Assembly: GCA_049597955.1 (NCBI GenBank)
Contig: JBMYND010000008.1
Span: 39,626-103,625 of the forward strand
Origin: JAYPAN01 sp049597955
GTDB taxonomy: Bacteria; Pseudomonadota; Alphaproteobacteria; RS24
Length of the DNA: 64,000 nt
Reading direction: 5' to 3'
Shown: positions 1 to 9,500 of the stretch, piece by piece
How positions within the stretch are numbered: position 1 is the first letter of the stretch
Layout: each line of letters starts with the position of its first letter
The notes under the pieces: generated by a model
What the model saw: the letters and a program-made list of their open reading frames with translations, nothing else
Databases searched by the model: none
Told to the model about the DNA's origin: nothing
Program-made: the position numbers and the translations under genes

Positions 1-22
1 GCGCGAAAAGTTTTTCACAAGT

Positions 23-31
23 TTATCCACA
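23..31. promoter_or_regulatory. DnaA box
   Basis: A perfect nine-base DnaA box (TTATCCACA) lies 22 bases inside the left edge, with a weaker relative (TTTTTCACA, two mismatches) at 11-19 on the same strand. Pairs like this occur at replication origins and in some DnaA-controlled promoters. Only about 57 bases separate the edge from the end of the first gene, so the sequence cannot show which of these it is. Confidence 0.55.
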
Positions 32-57
32 GGATGCAAATCACCCTCTCAACACAG

Positions 58-354
58 CTATTTTTGCCGGTAAAGGGGAATCATTCGAACCACCAGCCAG
101 CCAATGCTTACAACATGGCCGAGCAGAAAAATCGGTGCTGACCAGGCCAGCGCGACGCGCCAATCTTTTTCGGTCAAAAATATCACCGCGCTGACCGCCA
201 CCCCGCCAAGCATGACATCCATCAAAGTGACCAATCCCCAAGGCTCGGCAATCACCCGGTCAAAACCGGTCAATCCGACCCGCGCATAGGCCAGCACACA
301 AAGGCCGATAAAAGCCAGCCCGGCCAATCCCAGTGCAATTTGTAATCTGTTCAT
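58..354 (-). CDS. Small integral membrane protein of unknown function
   Basis: 98 residues, almost entirely hydrophobic, with three probable membrane segments (about 5-24, 40-60 and 68-90) and short charged turns. It ends in a basic tail (YRQK). The ATG at 354 follows a GGGAG-type ribosome site. It resembles small DUF1475-like helical proteins only in general style, and I do not assign a family. It reads away from the thiolase, beyond that gene's terminator, so it is probably transcribed on its own. No enzymatic motif is visible. Confidence 0.7.
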   Translation of the reverse strand: MNRLQIALGLAGLAFIGLCVLAYARVGLTGFDRVIAEPWGLVTLMDVMLGGVAVSAVIFLTEKDWRVALAWSAPIFLLGHVVSIGWLVVRMIPLYRQK

Positions 355-377
355 GTCTCATCTCCCAATCGGGGCGC

Positions 378-414
378 AAAAAACCCGCGACAGCCGCTCG
401 GCCATCGCGGGTTT
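378..414 (-). terminator. Rho-independent terminator of the thiolase gene
   Basis: A perfect 10-base-pair stem (381-390 with 405-414) encloses a 14-base loop that itself can form a small GCCG/CGGC hairpin. Read on the minus strand the stem is followed by a run of T. It lies between the thiolase stop at 438 and the start of the small membrane protein at 354, so it should end the thiolase transcript. Confidence 0.8.
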
Positions 415-437
415 ACATTAGCAAGTTTCAGGTGCTG

Positions 438-1625
438 TTACAGCACTTCAAACAGACCGGCGGCCCCCATGCCACCGCCAATGCACATGGTCACAACGAC
501 GTTTTTCGCATTACGCCGCTTGCCTTCCATCAGCGCATGGCCTACCAGGCGGGCGCCTGTCATGCCATAAGGGTGGCCAATGGCGATTGAGCCGCCATTG
601 ACATTATATTTCTCATTGTCAATGCCGAGGCGGTCGCGGCAATACAGTGCTTGGCTGGCAAATGCCTCATTCAGCTCCCACAAATCAATATCATCGACGC
701 TCAGGCCATGGCGCTCCAGCAGGCGCGGCACGGCGAAAACCGGGCCAATGCCCATTTCATCCGGCTCGCAACCGGCGACAGCAAAACCGCGAAACGCACC
801 CAGCGGCTCAAGCCCGCGACGCTCAGCTTCCTTGCCTTCCATCACAACAACAGCGGCCGCGCCATCCGATAATTGCGACGCATTGCCGGCAGTCACAAAC
901 TGGCCTTCCCCGCGCACCGGCGCCAGACCGTTCAGACCTTCCAGCGTGGTTTGCGGGCGATTGCACTCATCGCGGTCAACTGTGTAATCGACAATGGTTT
1001 CCTCGCCGGTTTCCTTATTGACCTGCTTCATTTTCGTCTGCATTGGCACAATTTCATCGGCAAACAGATTGGCGTCTTGGGCAGCCGCCATACGCTGCTG
1101 GCTTTGCAGCGCATATTCATCCTGCGCCTCGCGCGACACATTATAGCGGTCGGCCACAATATCGGCGGTCTCAATCATTGGCATCCACAGCGCCGGATAG
1201 CTTTCCAGCAATTTGTCTTCCGTGATGTTTTTGTGATTGGCGCCCTGCATTTGCACCAATGAAATGCTTTCCACACCGGCACCGACTGTGACCGGCACAT
1301 TTTCGTTCAACACACGACCGGCAGCCATGGCGATGGTTTGCAGGCCGGATGAGCAAAAGCGGTTCACCGTCACGCCGGATGTCGAGACCGGGCAACCGGC
1401 CCAAATCGCCGACAAGCGACCGACATTTTGGCCCGTCGCACCTTCCGGCGTGCCGCACCCCATAATCACGTCTTCAACATCACCCGGCTCAATACCGGCG
1501 CGCTCAATCGCGTGTTTAATGGCATGGCCGCCCATTGCGGCACCATGCGTCATATTAAAGCCGCCACGGCCTGATTTGGCCAATCCGGTGCGGGCCGATG
1601 ATACAATTACTGCTTCCCTGGTCAT
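438..1625 (-). CDS. Thiolase family protein (acetyl-CoA C-acyltransferase)
   Basis: 395 residues, the usual thiolase length. It catalyses either thiolytic release of acetyl-CoA from 3-ketoacyl-CoA or the reverse condensation. The nucleophile is Cys91 in NRFCSSGLQ; His351 lies in the GHPYG motif and the acid/base Cys381 in CIGGGMGAAG, so the active site is complete. It is a cytoplasmic tetramer in characterised relatives. No other beta-oxidation subunit adjoins it, so fatty-acid degradation (FadA-like) and acetoacetyl-CoA synthesis cannot be separated. The reading frame runs to an ATG at 1625 preceded by a GGGAG site. Confidence 0.93.
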   Translation of the reverse strand: MTREAVIVSSARTGLAKSGRGGFNMTHGAAMGGHAIKHAIERAGIEPGDVEDVIMGCGTPEGATGQNVGRLSAIWAGCPVSTSGVTVNRFCSSGLQTIAMAAGRVLNENVPVTVGAGVESISLVQMQGANHKNITEDKLLESYPALWMPMIETADIVADRYNVSREAQDEYALQSQQRMAAAQDANLFADEIVPMQTKMKQVNKETGEETIVDYTVDRDECNRPQTTLEGLNGLAPVRGEGQFVTAGNASQLSDGAAAVVVMEGKEAERRGLEPLGAFRGFAVAGCEPDEMGIGPVFAVPRLLERHGLSVDDIDLWELNEAFASQALYCRDRLGIDNEKYNVNGGSIAIGHPYGMTGARLVGHALMEGKRRNAKNVVVTMCIGGGMGAAGLFEVL

Positions 1626-1925
1626 GTGGTTCTCCCTTCATCAATCTTCAGGTTTGGCGCGATTGTGGTGCATCCGCCCCGCTATTTCAAACATTATTTC
1701 GGAAATCTGCCCCAAGCGCCGGTCTGTTTACCAAAATTTAGCGCGCATCGGGCAAAACTCATTTTGTCGCGCCAAAAACAACAAGGCATAAGAAGAAGAA
1801 TAAGCGACACTGACCCTGTATAAATACCATCCTACAGCACAACGGGCGTCATTATTCCGCCGCAATTTTCGCCCTATATCAATTGCGCTTCGATTTTTGG
1901 GAAGCGGGAAACCACAGGAGCCAAA
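1626..1925. other. Divergent intergenic region, no gene seen
   Basis: This 300-base spacer separates the divergent thiolase and msrB genes and must hold both promoters. Short frames inside it have no convincing start site or family resemblance. The msrB end carries AGGAG at about 1917-1921, six bases before its ATG. I could not pick out convincing promoter hexamers. Confidence 0.5.
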
Positions 1926-2495
1926 ATGTGCGATAATTTTCGTTTCAGCCGCGTCTTGCCGGTCATGTGGTTTTGGGCGGCGCTTTTATGCGCCCTGACG
2001 CTCACGCCAGCCGCCGCTTTTGATGCCAAGCAATTCACCAAACCCTCCAAGGCTGATTTGCAAGCGCGACTGACCGCCCTGCAATATGCGGTGACGCAAA
2101 AAGACAAAACCGAGCCGCCCTATCGCAATCGCTATTGGAACTCCAAAGCTGAAGGCATTTATGTCGATATTGTATCGGGTGAGCCGCTATTCTCCTCGCG
2201 CGATAAATATGACAGCGGCACGGGCTGGCCGTCTTTCACCCAACCCCTGCCCGGCGTGCGCATTGTTGAAAAGGCGGATTTCAAAATGCTATTGCCGCGC
2301 ACGGAAGTGCGCTCGGCCCATGCCGACAGCCATTTGGGGCATGTTTTTGACGATGGCCCGGCACCGACCGGCCTGCGTTATTGCATTAATTCGGCAGCTT
2401 TGCGATTTGTGCCATTGGCAGATATGGCCGCACAGGGCTATGGCGCTTTTCTGCCCCTATTTGAAAAATCGGCCGCTCATCAGCCCGGGCGCTGA
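1926..2495 (+). CDS. msrB: Peptide-methionine (R)-S-oxide reductase MsrB, exported
   Basis: 189 residues. The enzyme reduces the R form of methionine sulfoxide in damaged proteins. The MsrB core is plain: GTGWPSF near 98-104, then SAHADSHLGHVFDDG, and RYCINSAAL with catalytic Cys153. The N-terminus is basic and then strongly hydrophobic (about 14-31) and ends in AAA, a signal peptide, so action in the periplasm is inferred. The two CxxC zinc-binding pairs of many MsrB proteins are absent; the only cysteines are 2, 22 and 153, so a resolving cysteine is not obvious either. The ATG at 1926 is supported by an AGGAG site. Confidence 0.93.
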   Translation: MCDNFRFSRVLPVMWFWAALLCALTLTPAAAFDAKQFTKPSKADLQARLTALQYAVTQKDKTEPPYRNRYWNSKAEGIYVDIVSGEPLFSSRDKYDSGTGWPSFTQPLPGVRIVEKADFKMLLPRTEVRSAHADSHLGHVFDDGPAPTGLRYCINSAALRFVPLADMAAQGYGAFLPLFEKSAAHQPGR

Positions 2496-2559
2496 CAATC
2501 TGTCGCTTGTCTCGCCGGTGATTTTTCGGCAAGCTGCGCCATCACCAGAAAGGCGCATC

Positions 2560-3501
2560 ATGACAGACAATAACAAACCCCACCCCAATATGATTTTTGG
2601 CTATCGTGGCCTGGCGCAGGCTTGGGAATGTGACCTGATGGGGCATTTGAATGTGTCGCATTATTTTGGGCGCTCTTCCGACCAAGCCTTTTTCATGCGC
2701 CATGCGCTTGGCCTGTCGCCGAGCTATTTGGCGGCCGAGAAACGCGGCACAGTGGCCTTGCAGGAGCATGTGCGCTTTCACCGCGAAGTGCCGGCCGGTG
2801 GGCTGATGATTGGCCGTTCGGCACCGGTTGACATTAACCAACGCACCATGACTGTCTGTCAGGAGTTTCGTGACAGTGATGATAATTTGCTGACCTGTTT
2901 CAAAACCGTGATTGGCTTTTTCGATTTACAGGCGCGCAAGCTTTTGCCTTGGCCGGAGGCGACATTGGAAAAAGCCGAAAAAATGCGCATAGACCTGCCG
3001 GACTATGCCGCGCCGAAATATCTGCCCGCCAGCGGCAAACCGGACGACACCACGCGTGCGCAAAGCGCGGCGCAAGGTTTTGTCCGGCTTGGCGCGACCG
3101 GCATTAATAGCTGGGAATGTGACCAGTTCGGCCATATGAACACCATGTTTTATGTCCGCCGCCTGACCGAAGCCGTGCCGCATTTCTGGCACTATGCCGG
3201 TATTGACTTGAAACAATCCCTGTCGGCCAAACGTGGATTTGCGGTTGGCGAAATCTGCGTCAATTATGTCGGCGAATTATGCGAAGGCGAAATGGTCGAA
3301 ACCTGGACAGCCATGCGGCAAGTCAATGAAAAAACGGCGCAATTCGAGCATCGCCTGTTCAATGTCGAAACCGGCGCTTTGGCGGCGCAAGTGACCGCCA
3401 TCACTGTGCATTTTGACCTTGAGACGCGCCGTGCAACCGCTTGGTCAGACGCGCTGCGCGCCAAGCTGCAAGCCGTCACAATTGGCCTGGATGGTGACTA
3501 A
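2560..3501 (+). CDS. Double hot-dog acyl-CoA thioesterase family protein
   Basis: 313 residues built from two tandem hot-dog (4HBT) halves, which probably hydrolyse acyl-CoA thioesters. Each half opens with the same signature: AWECDLMGHLNV near residue 21 and SWECDQFGHMNT near 185, the Asp-x-x-x-His-x-N pattern of 4-hydroxybenzoyl-CoA thioesterase relatives. The open frame extends upstream over msrB, but the ATG at 2560 follows an AAGG site and begins the recognisable protein. It follows msrB by 64 bases and converges on the RTX gene. Substrate unknown. Confidence 0.85.
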   Translation: MTDNNKPHPNMIFGYRGLAQAWECDLMGHLNVSHYFGRSSDQAFFMRHALGLSPSYLAAEKRGTVALQEHVRFHREVPAGGLMIGRSAPVDINQRTMTVCQEFRDSDDNLLTCFKTVIGFFDLQARKLLPWPEATLEKAEKMRIDLPDYAAPKYLPASGKPDDTTRAQSAAQGFVRLGATGINSWECDQFGHMNTMFYVRRLTEAVPHFWHYAGIDLKQSLSAKRGFAVGEICVNYVGELCEGEMVETWTAMRQVNEKTAQFEHRLFNVETGALAAQVTAITVHFDLETRRATAWSDALRAKLQAVTIGLDGD

Positions 3502-3517
3502 TCGGTAGCCAACAGGC

Positions 3518-6500
3518 TCAGACCACCTCAAAATCGGCAAAACTCAATGGCGTTGCCTGAATGGTGCTGTCGCCATAATCTTCCAACACCAATATGACCG
3601 TGTCTTCATTGCTGCCCGTGCCGCCCAGCGCGCCATCATCGCCCAGCTCATAAAACACCACATCTTTCAGCGTCGCGTCATTGCTGTCACCGGTTGCCTG
3701 ATTATTGGTCAACAGCCAGTCTATATTCAGCGCGGTTTTTATCGCTGACAGGCTGGTTTCATCGCCATTGGCCGTATCCACGCGAATCCTGTCGCCCTTG
3801 GTGAAATCGGTTATCGCATCTGTGGCACCGCCGCCGGCCAATTCCAGCACGAATATATCATTGCCGGCCCCGCCGGTCATCACATCGGCCCCGCGCCCGC
3901 TGCTCAGCACATCATCGCCCGTGCCGCCCAGCAACACATCAAGACCGCGTCCGCTGCTCAGCACATCATTGCCTGCACCGCCCTCAAGCCGGTTATTGGT
4001 TTCGCCCGTAGTGATGGAATCATTGGCCGAGCTGCCGATAAAATTTTCAATGGCGCGTAACCGGTCGCCCTGCGCATTGCCGTCCGTATTGGCGATAATA
4101 TAGGCCCCGTCGCGCGCGCCGGTGACCAAATCAATGGTAATTCCGGTGCTGCTATAGCTGTAATCTGCCGTGTCCGAGCCATCGCCGCCATTCAGCCTGT
4201 CAATACCGGCACCGCCAATCAGCACATCATTGCCGCCGCCGCCATTCAGCGTGTCATTGCCGGCGATACCTTCCAGCCGATTGGCACCGCTGTCGCCGGT
4301 CATCGTATCGCCGCCGGTTGAGCCAATCAGATTTTCGATATTTTTCAGCTTGTCGCCATTGGTATTGAAATCCGTGTCGCCGGTAATATAGCCATCATCA
4401 TCTTTGGTGCCGGACAGGTCGATAATCACCCGCCGGGCGGAATAGCTGTAATCAGCCGTATCGACACCACTGCCGCCGTCAATTTTATCGACACTCACCC
4501 CGCCCGCCTGAAACCGGTCATTGCCGCCGCCGCCATCAAGCACATCGGCCGAGCTGAAAGTGATGAAGAAATTATCATTGTCATCACCGGTCAGCACATT
4601 GACCCCGCCCGTGCCCTTAATGTTTTCAAAATTGGCCAGATAGTCTTGCGCACTGCCGCCCAGCGTGGCGCGAATATGCGTGCCATTGGCATTATCGGCG
4701 CTCCATGACCCGCCGGAAAATTTATATTTTGACGTATCGGCAAGATCGAGCGTCAGATTGGTTTGCCAGCCTGTGTAATCGCTGTAATCAACCCAGTCAC
4801 TGCCTGTGCCGCCATCAAGCACATCATTGCCGTCGCCGCCGCGCAATATGTCATCACCGCCGCCGCCGCTCAGCACATCATCGCCCGCGCCGCCATGCAA
4901 AATATTGGCGCGCGCATCGCCTGTCAGCGTGTCATTTTTTGTGCCGCCGGTCAGATTTTCAATCGTGCCGGTTTTGATATAGCTGGCCAGACGGGCCGGC
5001 GCCGGAATAATTTGCTTTGGATAAGGCCACTCTATGGTGAAGTCAACCTGCACATAATCGCCATTGCCATTGACCGCCGCCGTGCCGTCGAAATGATAGC
5101 GCGCGCTGTCCGCCAGATTGACGCTGATTTTCGTGTAATCAGATGCCGACCAGTCAATTGTGTCCGTGCCGGGGCCGCCGTCAAAAACATTATTGCCCAT
5201 CACTGCAGTCTGCAGTATTGAGCCGCTTGTGCCGAATGAGAACACATCATCACCGGCAAAGCCGAAATGCGCCTCGCGGACATTATTTTTACTGTCGGTC
5301 ACGCTGTCGGCATCATCTGTGCCATCTTCTATATTTGGCAGGGTGAAATTATATCGCGCGCCAAGGCCATAGACAGTTAGATTATGCGTCCAATTGCCCC
5401 CGCTTTTTGTTGCGGCATCACTCACCCGCACCGAATCGGCACCGGCCCAGAAAGTCACATCCAAGCGGCCTGCCTGCAAGCCGGTGAAGGAATGATTGAG
5501 CTTTGATATATTGATATAATCGAAACTGATTGTGTCACCGGCGGCAAAATCGGTAATCACATCATGGCCGCCATTGCCGGTCGCCAAAACCGAACGATGC
5601 GCGAATTTATCGGCCCCCGCCCCGCCGGTAAGCCGGTCATTGCCGCCGCCGCCGACCAAAACATCATCGCCCGTGCCGCCCTCCAAAACATCATCACCGG
5701 CACCGCCCAATAATGTATCATCGCCGGCACCGCCGCGCAAAATATCATCCCCCGACAAGCCGCCAAGCACGTCATTGCCATTGCCGCCTTCCAAAACATC
5801 CTTGCCGGAGCCGCCAACCAGACGGTCATTGCCGTCGCCGCCGCTGACGATATTGTCGCCATTGAGTGCATAAATAATATTGTCGGCTTTATTGCCGATT
5901 ATCACATCATTGTGATTGGTGGCGTAAATCTGTTCAATGCCACTCAAAATATCGCCATCATGGTCGCGCAAAACCGCGCCTGCCGCCAAAGTCAGCAGAT
6001 TATTGGATATGCTGGGCGCGCCAACGCCATTGGTATAGCTGGTGTCCAGCCCAAGGCCGGAACTGTCGAGCCGGGCAAGCGTTACGCGCAGATTGCTGTC
6101 ACCCGCTTCGGCCTCGGCGGCGCTGGCATAAGTGGCGGTCTGCAAGGCCCAAATGCGCGTTGCGCTATGCTGGACAAGTTGCACATATTTGCCTGCATCG
6201 GCAGCCGAAAGGGCAAGCGTCAATGCATTGTTCAACGCGGATGCGCCAATGCCCTGCTCGCGCCGTGCGCCAAGGTCAATATGCAGGCCGCGTGTCGCCA
6301 TGTGGTAATCGGCAATGTCATGGCCCGCCCCGCCATCCAAAATATCGCGCCCGGCCCCGCCTTCGAGATAATCATCGCCATCGCCGCCATAAAGCGCATC
6401 ATGGCCGTCCTCGCCGCACAGCAAATCCGCCCCCTCCATGCCCGAAAGCCGGTTATTATTGGCATCGCCGGTCAAGCTGTCGTCAAACCGCGTGCCAATA

Positions 6501-9500
6501 ATATTTTCAATATTGCTCAGCGCATCTCCGGCTGCTTCGCCATTCAGCAGATTGAGGTTTTTATAGCTCACCGCGTTGCCGGTATCATTGGTGAAAGCCG
6601 AAAAACCGGAAGAAGGGCTTGGTGTATAGCCAACCAAATAAGCGGCAATTGTGTAACCGCTGCCCGATTGGCCAAGCGAGATATGGCGCGTGGCATTGGC
6701 GGCAATGGTGAAATCGGAACCGATATCAGTGAAAATATCGCTCGACGCATATTCATAAGCCTGCACGGTTTCGGTCAAATCGACAAAGACACCAATATTG
6801 CCGCCCGACGCTTCTTTATATTCGGCATTGGACGCATCTGTCCGATATAACAGGCCGCTGGAATTGGCCTGAAAATAATAGCTGACCGTGTCACTGCCCG
6901 TGCCGCCGTCAATCCTGTCGCCGCTATATTCATTATTATTGGTAAGCGTGACGCCTTTTGTCGGGCGGCCCAAACCGCCAGCCAGAATATCATTGCCCGT
7001 TGTGCCGGTAATGCTGTCAGCCCCGCCCAGCCCGTTAAAATAAGCGTAATGCATGTCGCCAATCAGGGCCGAAAGGGTTGTCGCTGTTACCGTGTCATCA
7101 CCCTGTGTCGCGCCGGGATTATAATGCAATGTGTAGTCACGATAGGCCGCGCCATCATCATCATGGGCGGAAAGGCGAAGCTTTAAGATATGCGTTTGCG
7201 CCCCGCCCAAAATGGCCGCGCTGGCCGGATTATTGCCGGTCGCCAAAACATAGAGTTTGTAATTTTCCTGATCCAGCATCAGGAAATCGCCATTCTGATA
7301 GAGGCTGCCATCAGATGTCCATTGGGCGGTGAAATGCAGATTTTCATTGTCGGCATCGGCAAAAACACCGGCGAAATCAATTTCCACAATATCACCGACA
7401 TTGATATTGCCGCCTTCGGCTGAATAAGTCACCAGCGCCGGATTGCTGGGCGTTGGCGGCGTCGTGTCATCAATTGCCTTAAAGCCGAGGCTCTGCACGC
7501 CGCCGAGCAAATCGGCCAGCGCACTGCGCCCGGTCGCCACATCAACACTATGGTCTTTCAAAGTCAGCGTGCTGAGAAAAATCTTGCCCTGCAAGGCAGC
7601 TTTGTCGCTGGCATTCTGCCAGCTAAAATCGGCCTTCACCAAAGCGCGGCCCAAATCATCCAGCGTCAAAGCCTCGGAAAAATAAACCCGCAAGCTGCCG
7701 CCGCCGATAAATTGCAGCATCACCCCCTCAATGGTTTGCGCCGTGTTTTTGTCGAGCAAGAGGGCGATTTTCATCAAATCATCAGCATCGCTGTCCGCCG
7801 TGCCGCCATTGGTCAGCGCCATCAGTTTTGACAGGGAATCTGTCCTCGCATCATCGCTGCGCAAAACCAGCCGGTCTGTCCCGCGCTGGAAATTGGTGAC
7901 AATATCGCGCCCGCCCTCGCCATAAAGATAATCGCGCTCAAGGGCAAAGGCCGTCTGGCCGGAAATCGCTGTCGCCGGTGCATTGCCTGAGACCAGCGTG
8001 GCAGTGCTGCCCGACGGGTCAAGCGTGGCCAGCTCATAGCGTGTATTGCCGATTTTGATAAAATCGCCGACCTGCGCGCCGATTGTGGTGAAGCTGGCAC
8101 CGGTCAGGCTGACTGCGCCGGCTGTGGTGATGGCGATTTGCGCCGTGCCATTTTGCTGTGCGGTAAACAAGCTCTGCGCCTGCAATAAAATATCATAGAC
8201 CACCTCATCGGCACCGCCGGCATTTTTATTGAGGCCAATTCGGTCAAAGCCGCGCCCGCTATTAATGCTGTCATTGCCCGTGCCATCCTTGACATCATCG
8301 CTGCCATCGCCGGGCCGCAATCTTTCATGGCCGCGCCGATTGGTGCGGTCGTCAATATCGGTTCGGTCATCGCTATTGTCATCACGCGGCGCGACAATGC
8401 GCGATTCCACGCGCTCAAAAAACCGCATAAAGGTTGTGGCACCATTGCCCAGCGCCACATCATCTACCGAGACGGCAAGACCAACAAATGCCTCGCCATC
8501 TGCCGTGGCGGCGAGTTTGAAACGGATTTTGCCGCCATTGACGTCATTTTGGCTGAAACTATCGTCAACCGCCAAATCTTCCCACAGATTGCCGCTGGTT
8601 TTTTTCTGCAACACGCCATCAGCCGGGTCAGCCAAAACTTTGAGCGTATAGACCACGCCGCTGCCCGTATCCGGCGTTGCGTCCTTGGTCAGCAAATGCC
8701 TTTGGTCAAGCAGCAGGGCGGGCGCATCGCCGCCGTTCAAATTATAAGTCATGATTTGCCGGGTCAGCGGCGTGAAACTTGTATTGGTGAAAACCTTGTC
8801 GGTGGCGGCTGAAACCAGCTCCTGTGTGCCGTCATTGTCAAAAGCGTCTTCATAAACCGTCTTGACGCGCAAAAATTTGCCATGCTGCGCGGCCTGCACA
8901 ACAAAATCCGAAGCTGTGGCTCCGGCAATATCTTGCCAGCTTCCGTCACTGCCGGACGCGCCATTTTCGCTGACCTGCCATTGCCATGTCGCATCAACCC
9001 AAGCTTGCGGATTGGCGCGGGTGAAGTCATCCGGGTCGCTGACGCGCGAAGCGGTGAGTGTTTGCCCGACTTCAGCAACATTGGCAATCACCGGCGCTGT
9101 GCCGGTTTCCTGTATATTATTTATGGTCAGGGTTTTGCTATTGGTGCTGGTGGCGCTTAAAGCCGGTGTGGCATCATCTGTCACCTTAACTTTCAAATGC
9201 AGGCTGGCAGCAATCTCATGGTTGAAAATACTGCCCGCGACAATTTGAATTTTCCAGTCATTGGTCGCATTGGGGTCATCGCCGGCGACCACTTGAAAGC
9301 GGCTGTCAGCCGAAAAAACGCCGGTCGCACTGTCGGATACCAGCACCAGAAAAGAAGCGCCGGTGAGGGTTGAACCGGTATCCGAGGCGGTGAAAGTCAG
9401 CCCAATATCAGTGGCTGCTGCATAAGTTGAATTTTCATCCTGCGCCGTGGCGCTGCCTGCCAAGGCCGAAATCGTCGGCGCGCTATTGGTCTGCTGCTGA

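Noticed and set aside
2161..2559. Upstream extension of the thioesterase frame over msrB
   Set aside because: It overlaps msrB in another frame, and the domain begins at the ATG at 2560 with a nearby ribosome site.
3850..5870. Dense regular repeats that might be read as a CRISPR array or satellite DNA
   Set aside because: The period matches RTX nonapeptide codons in an open reading frame, units vary in sequence and there are no uniform spacers.
5912..6850. A 312-residue open frame antisense to the RTX gene
   Set aside because: Its composition (Ala, Ile, Arg, Gly rich with no signature) is the mirror of RTX repeat codons, and no ribosome site precedes it.
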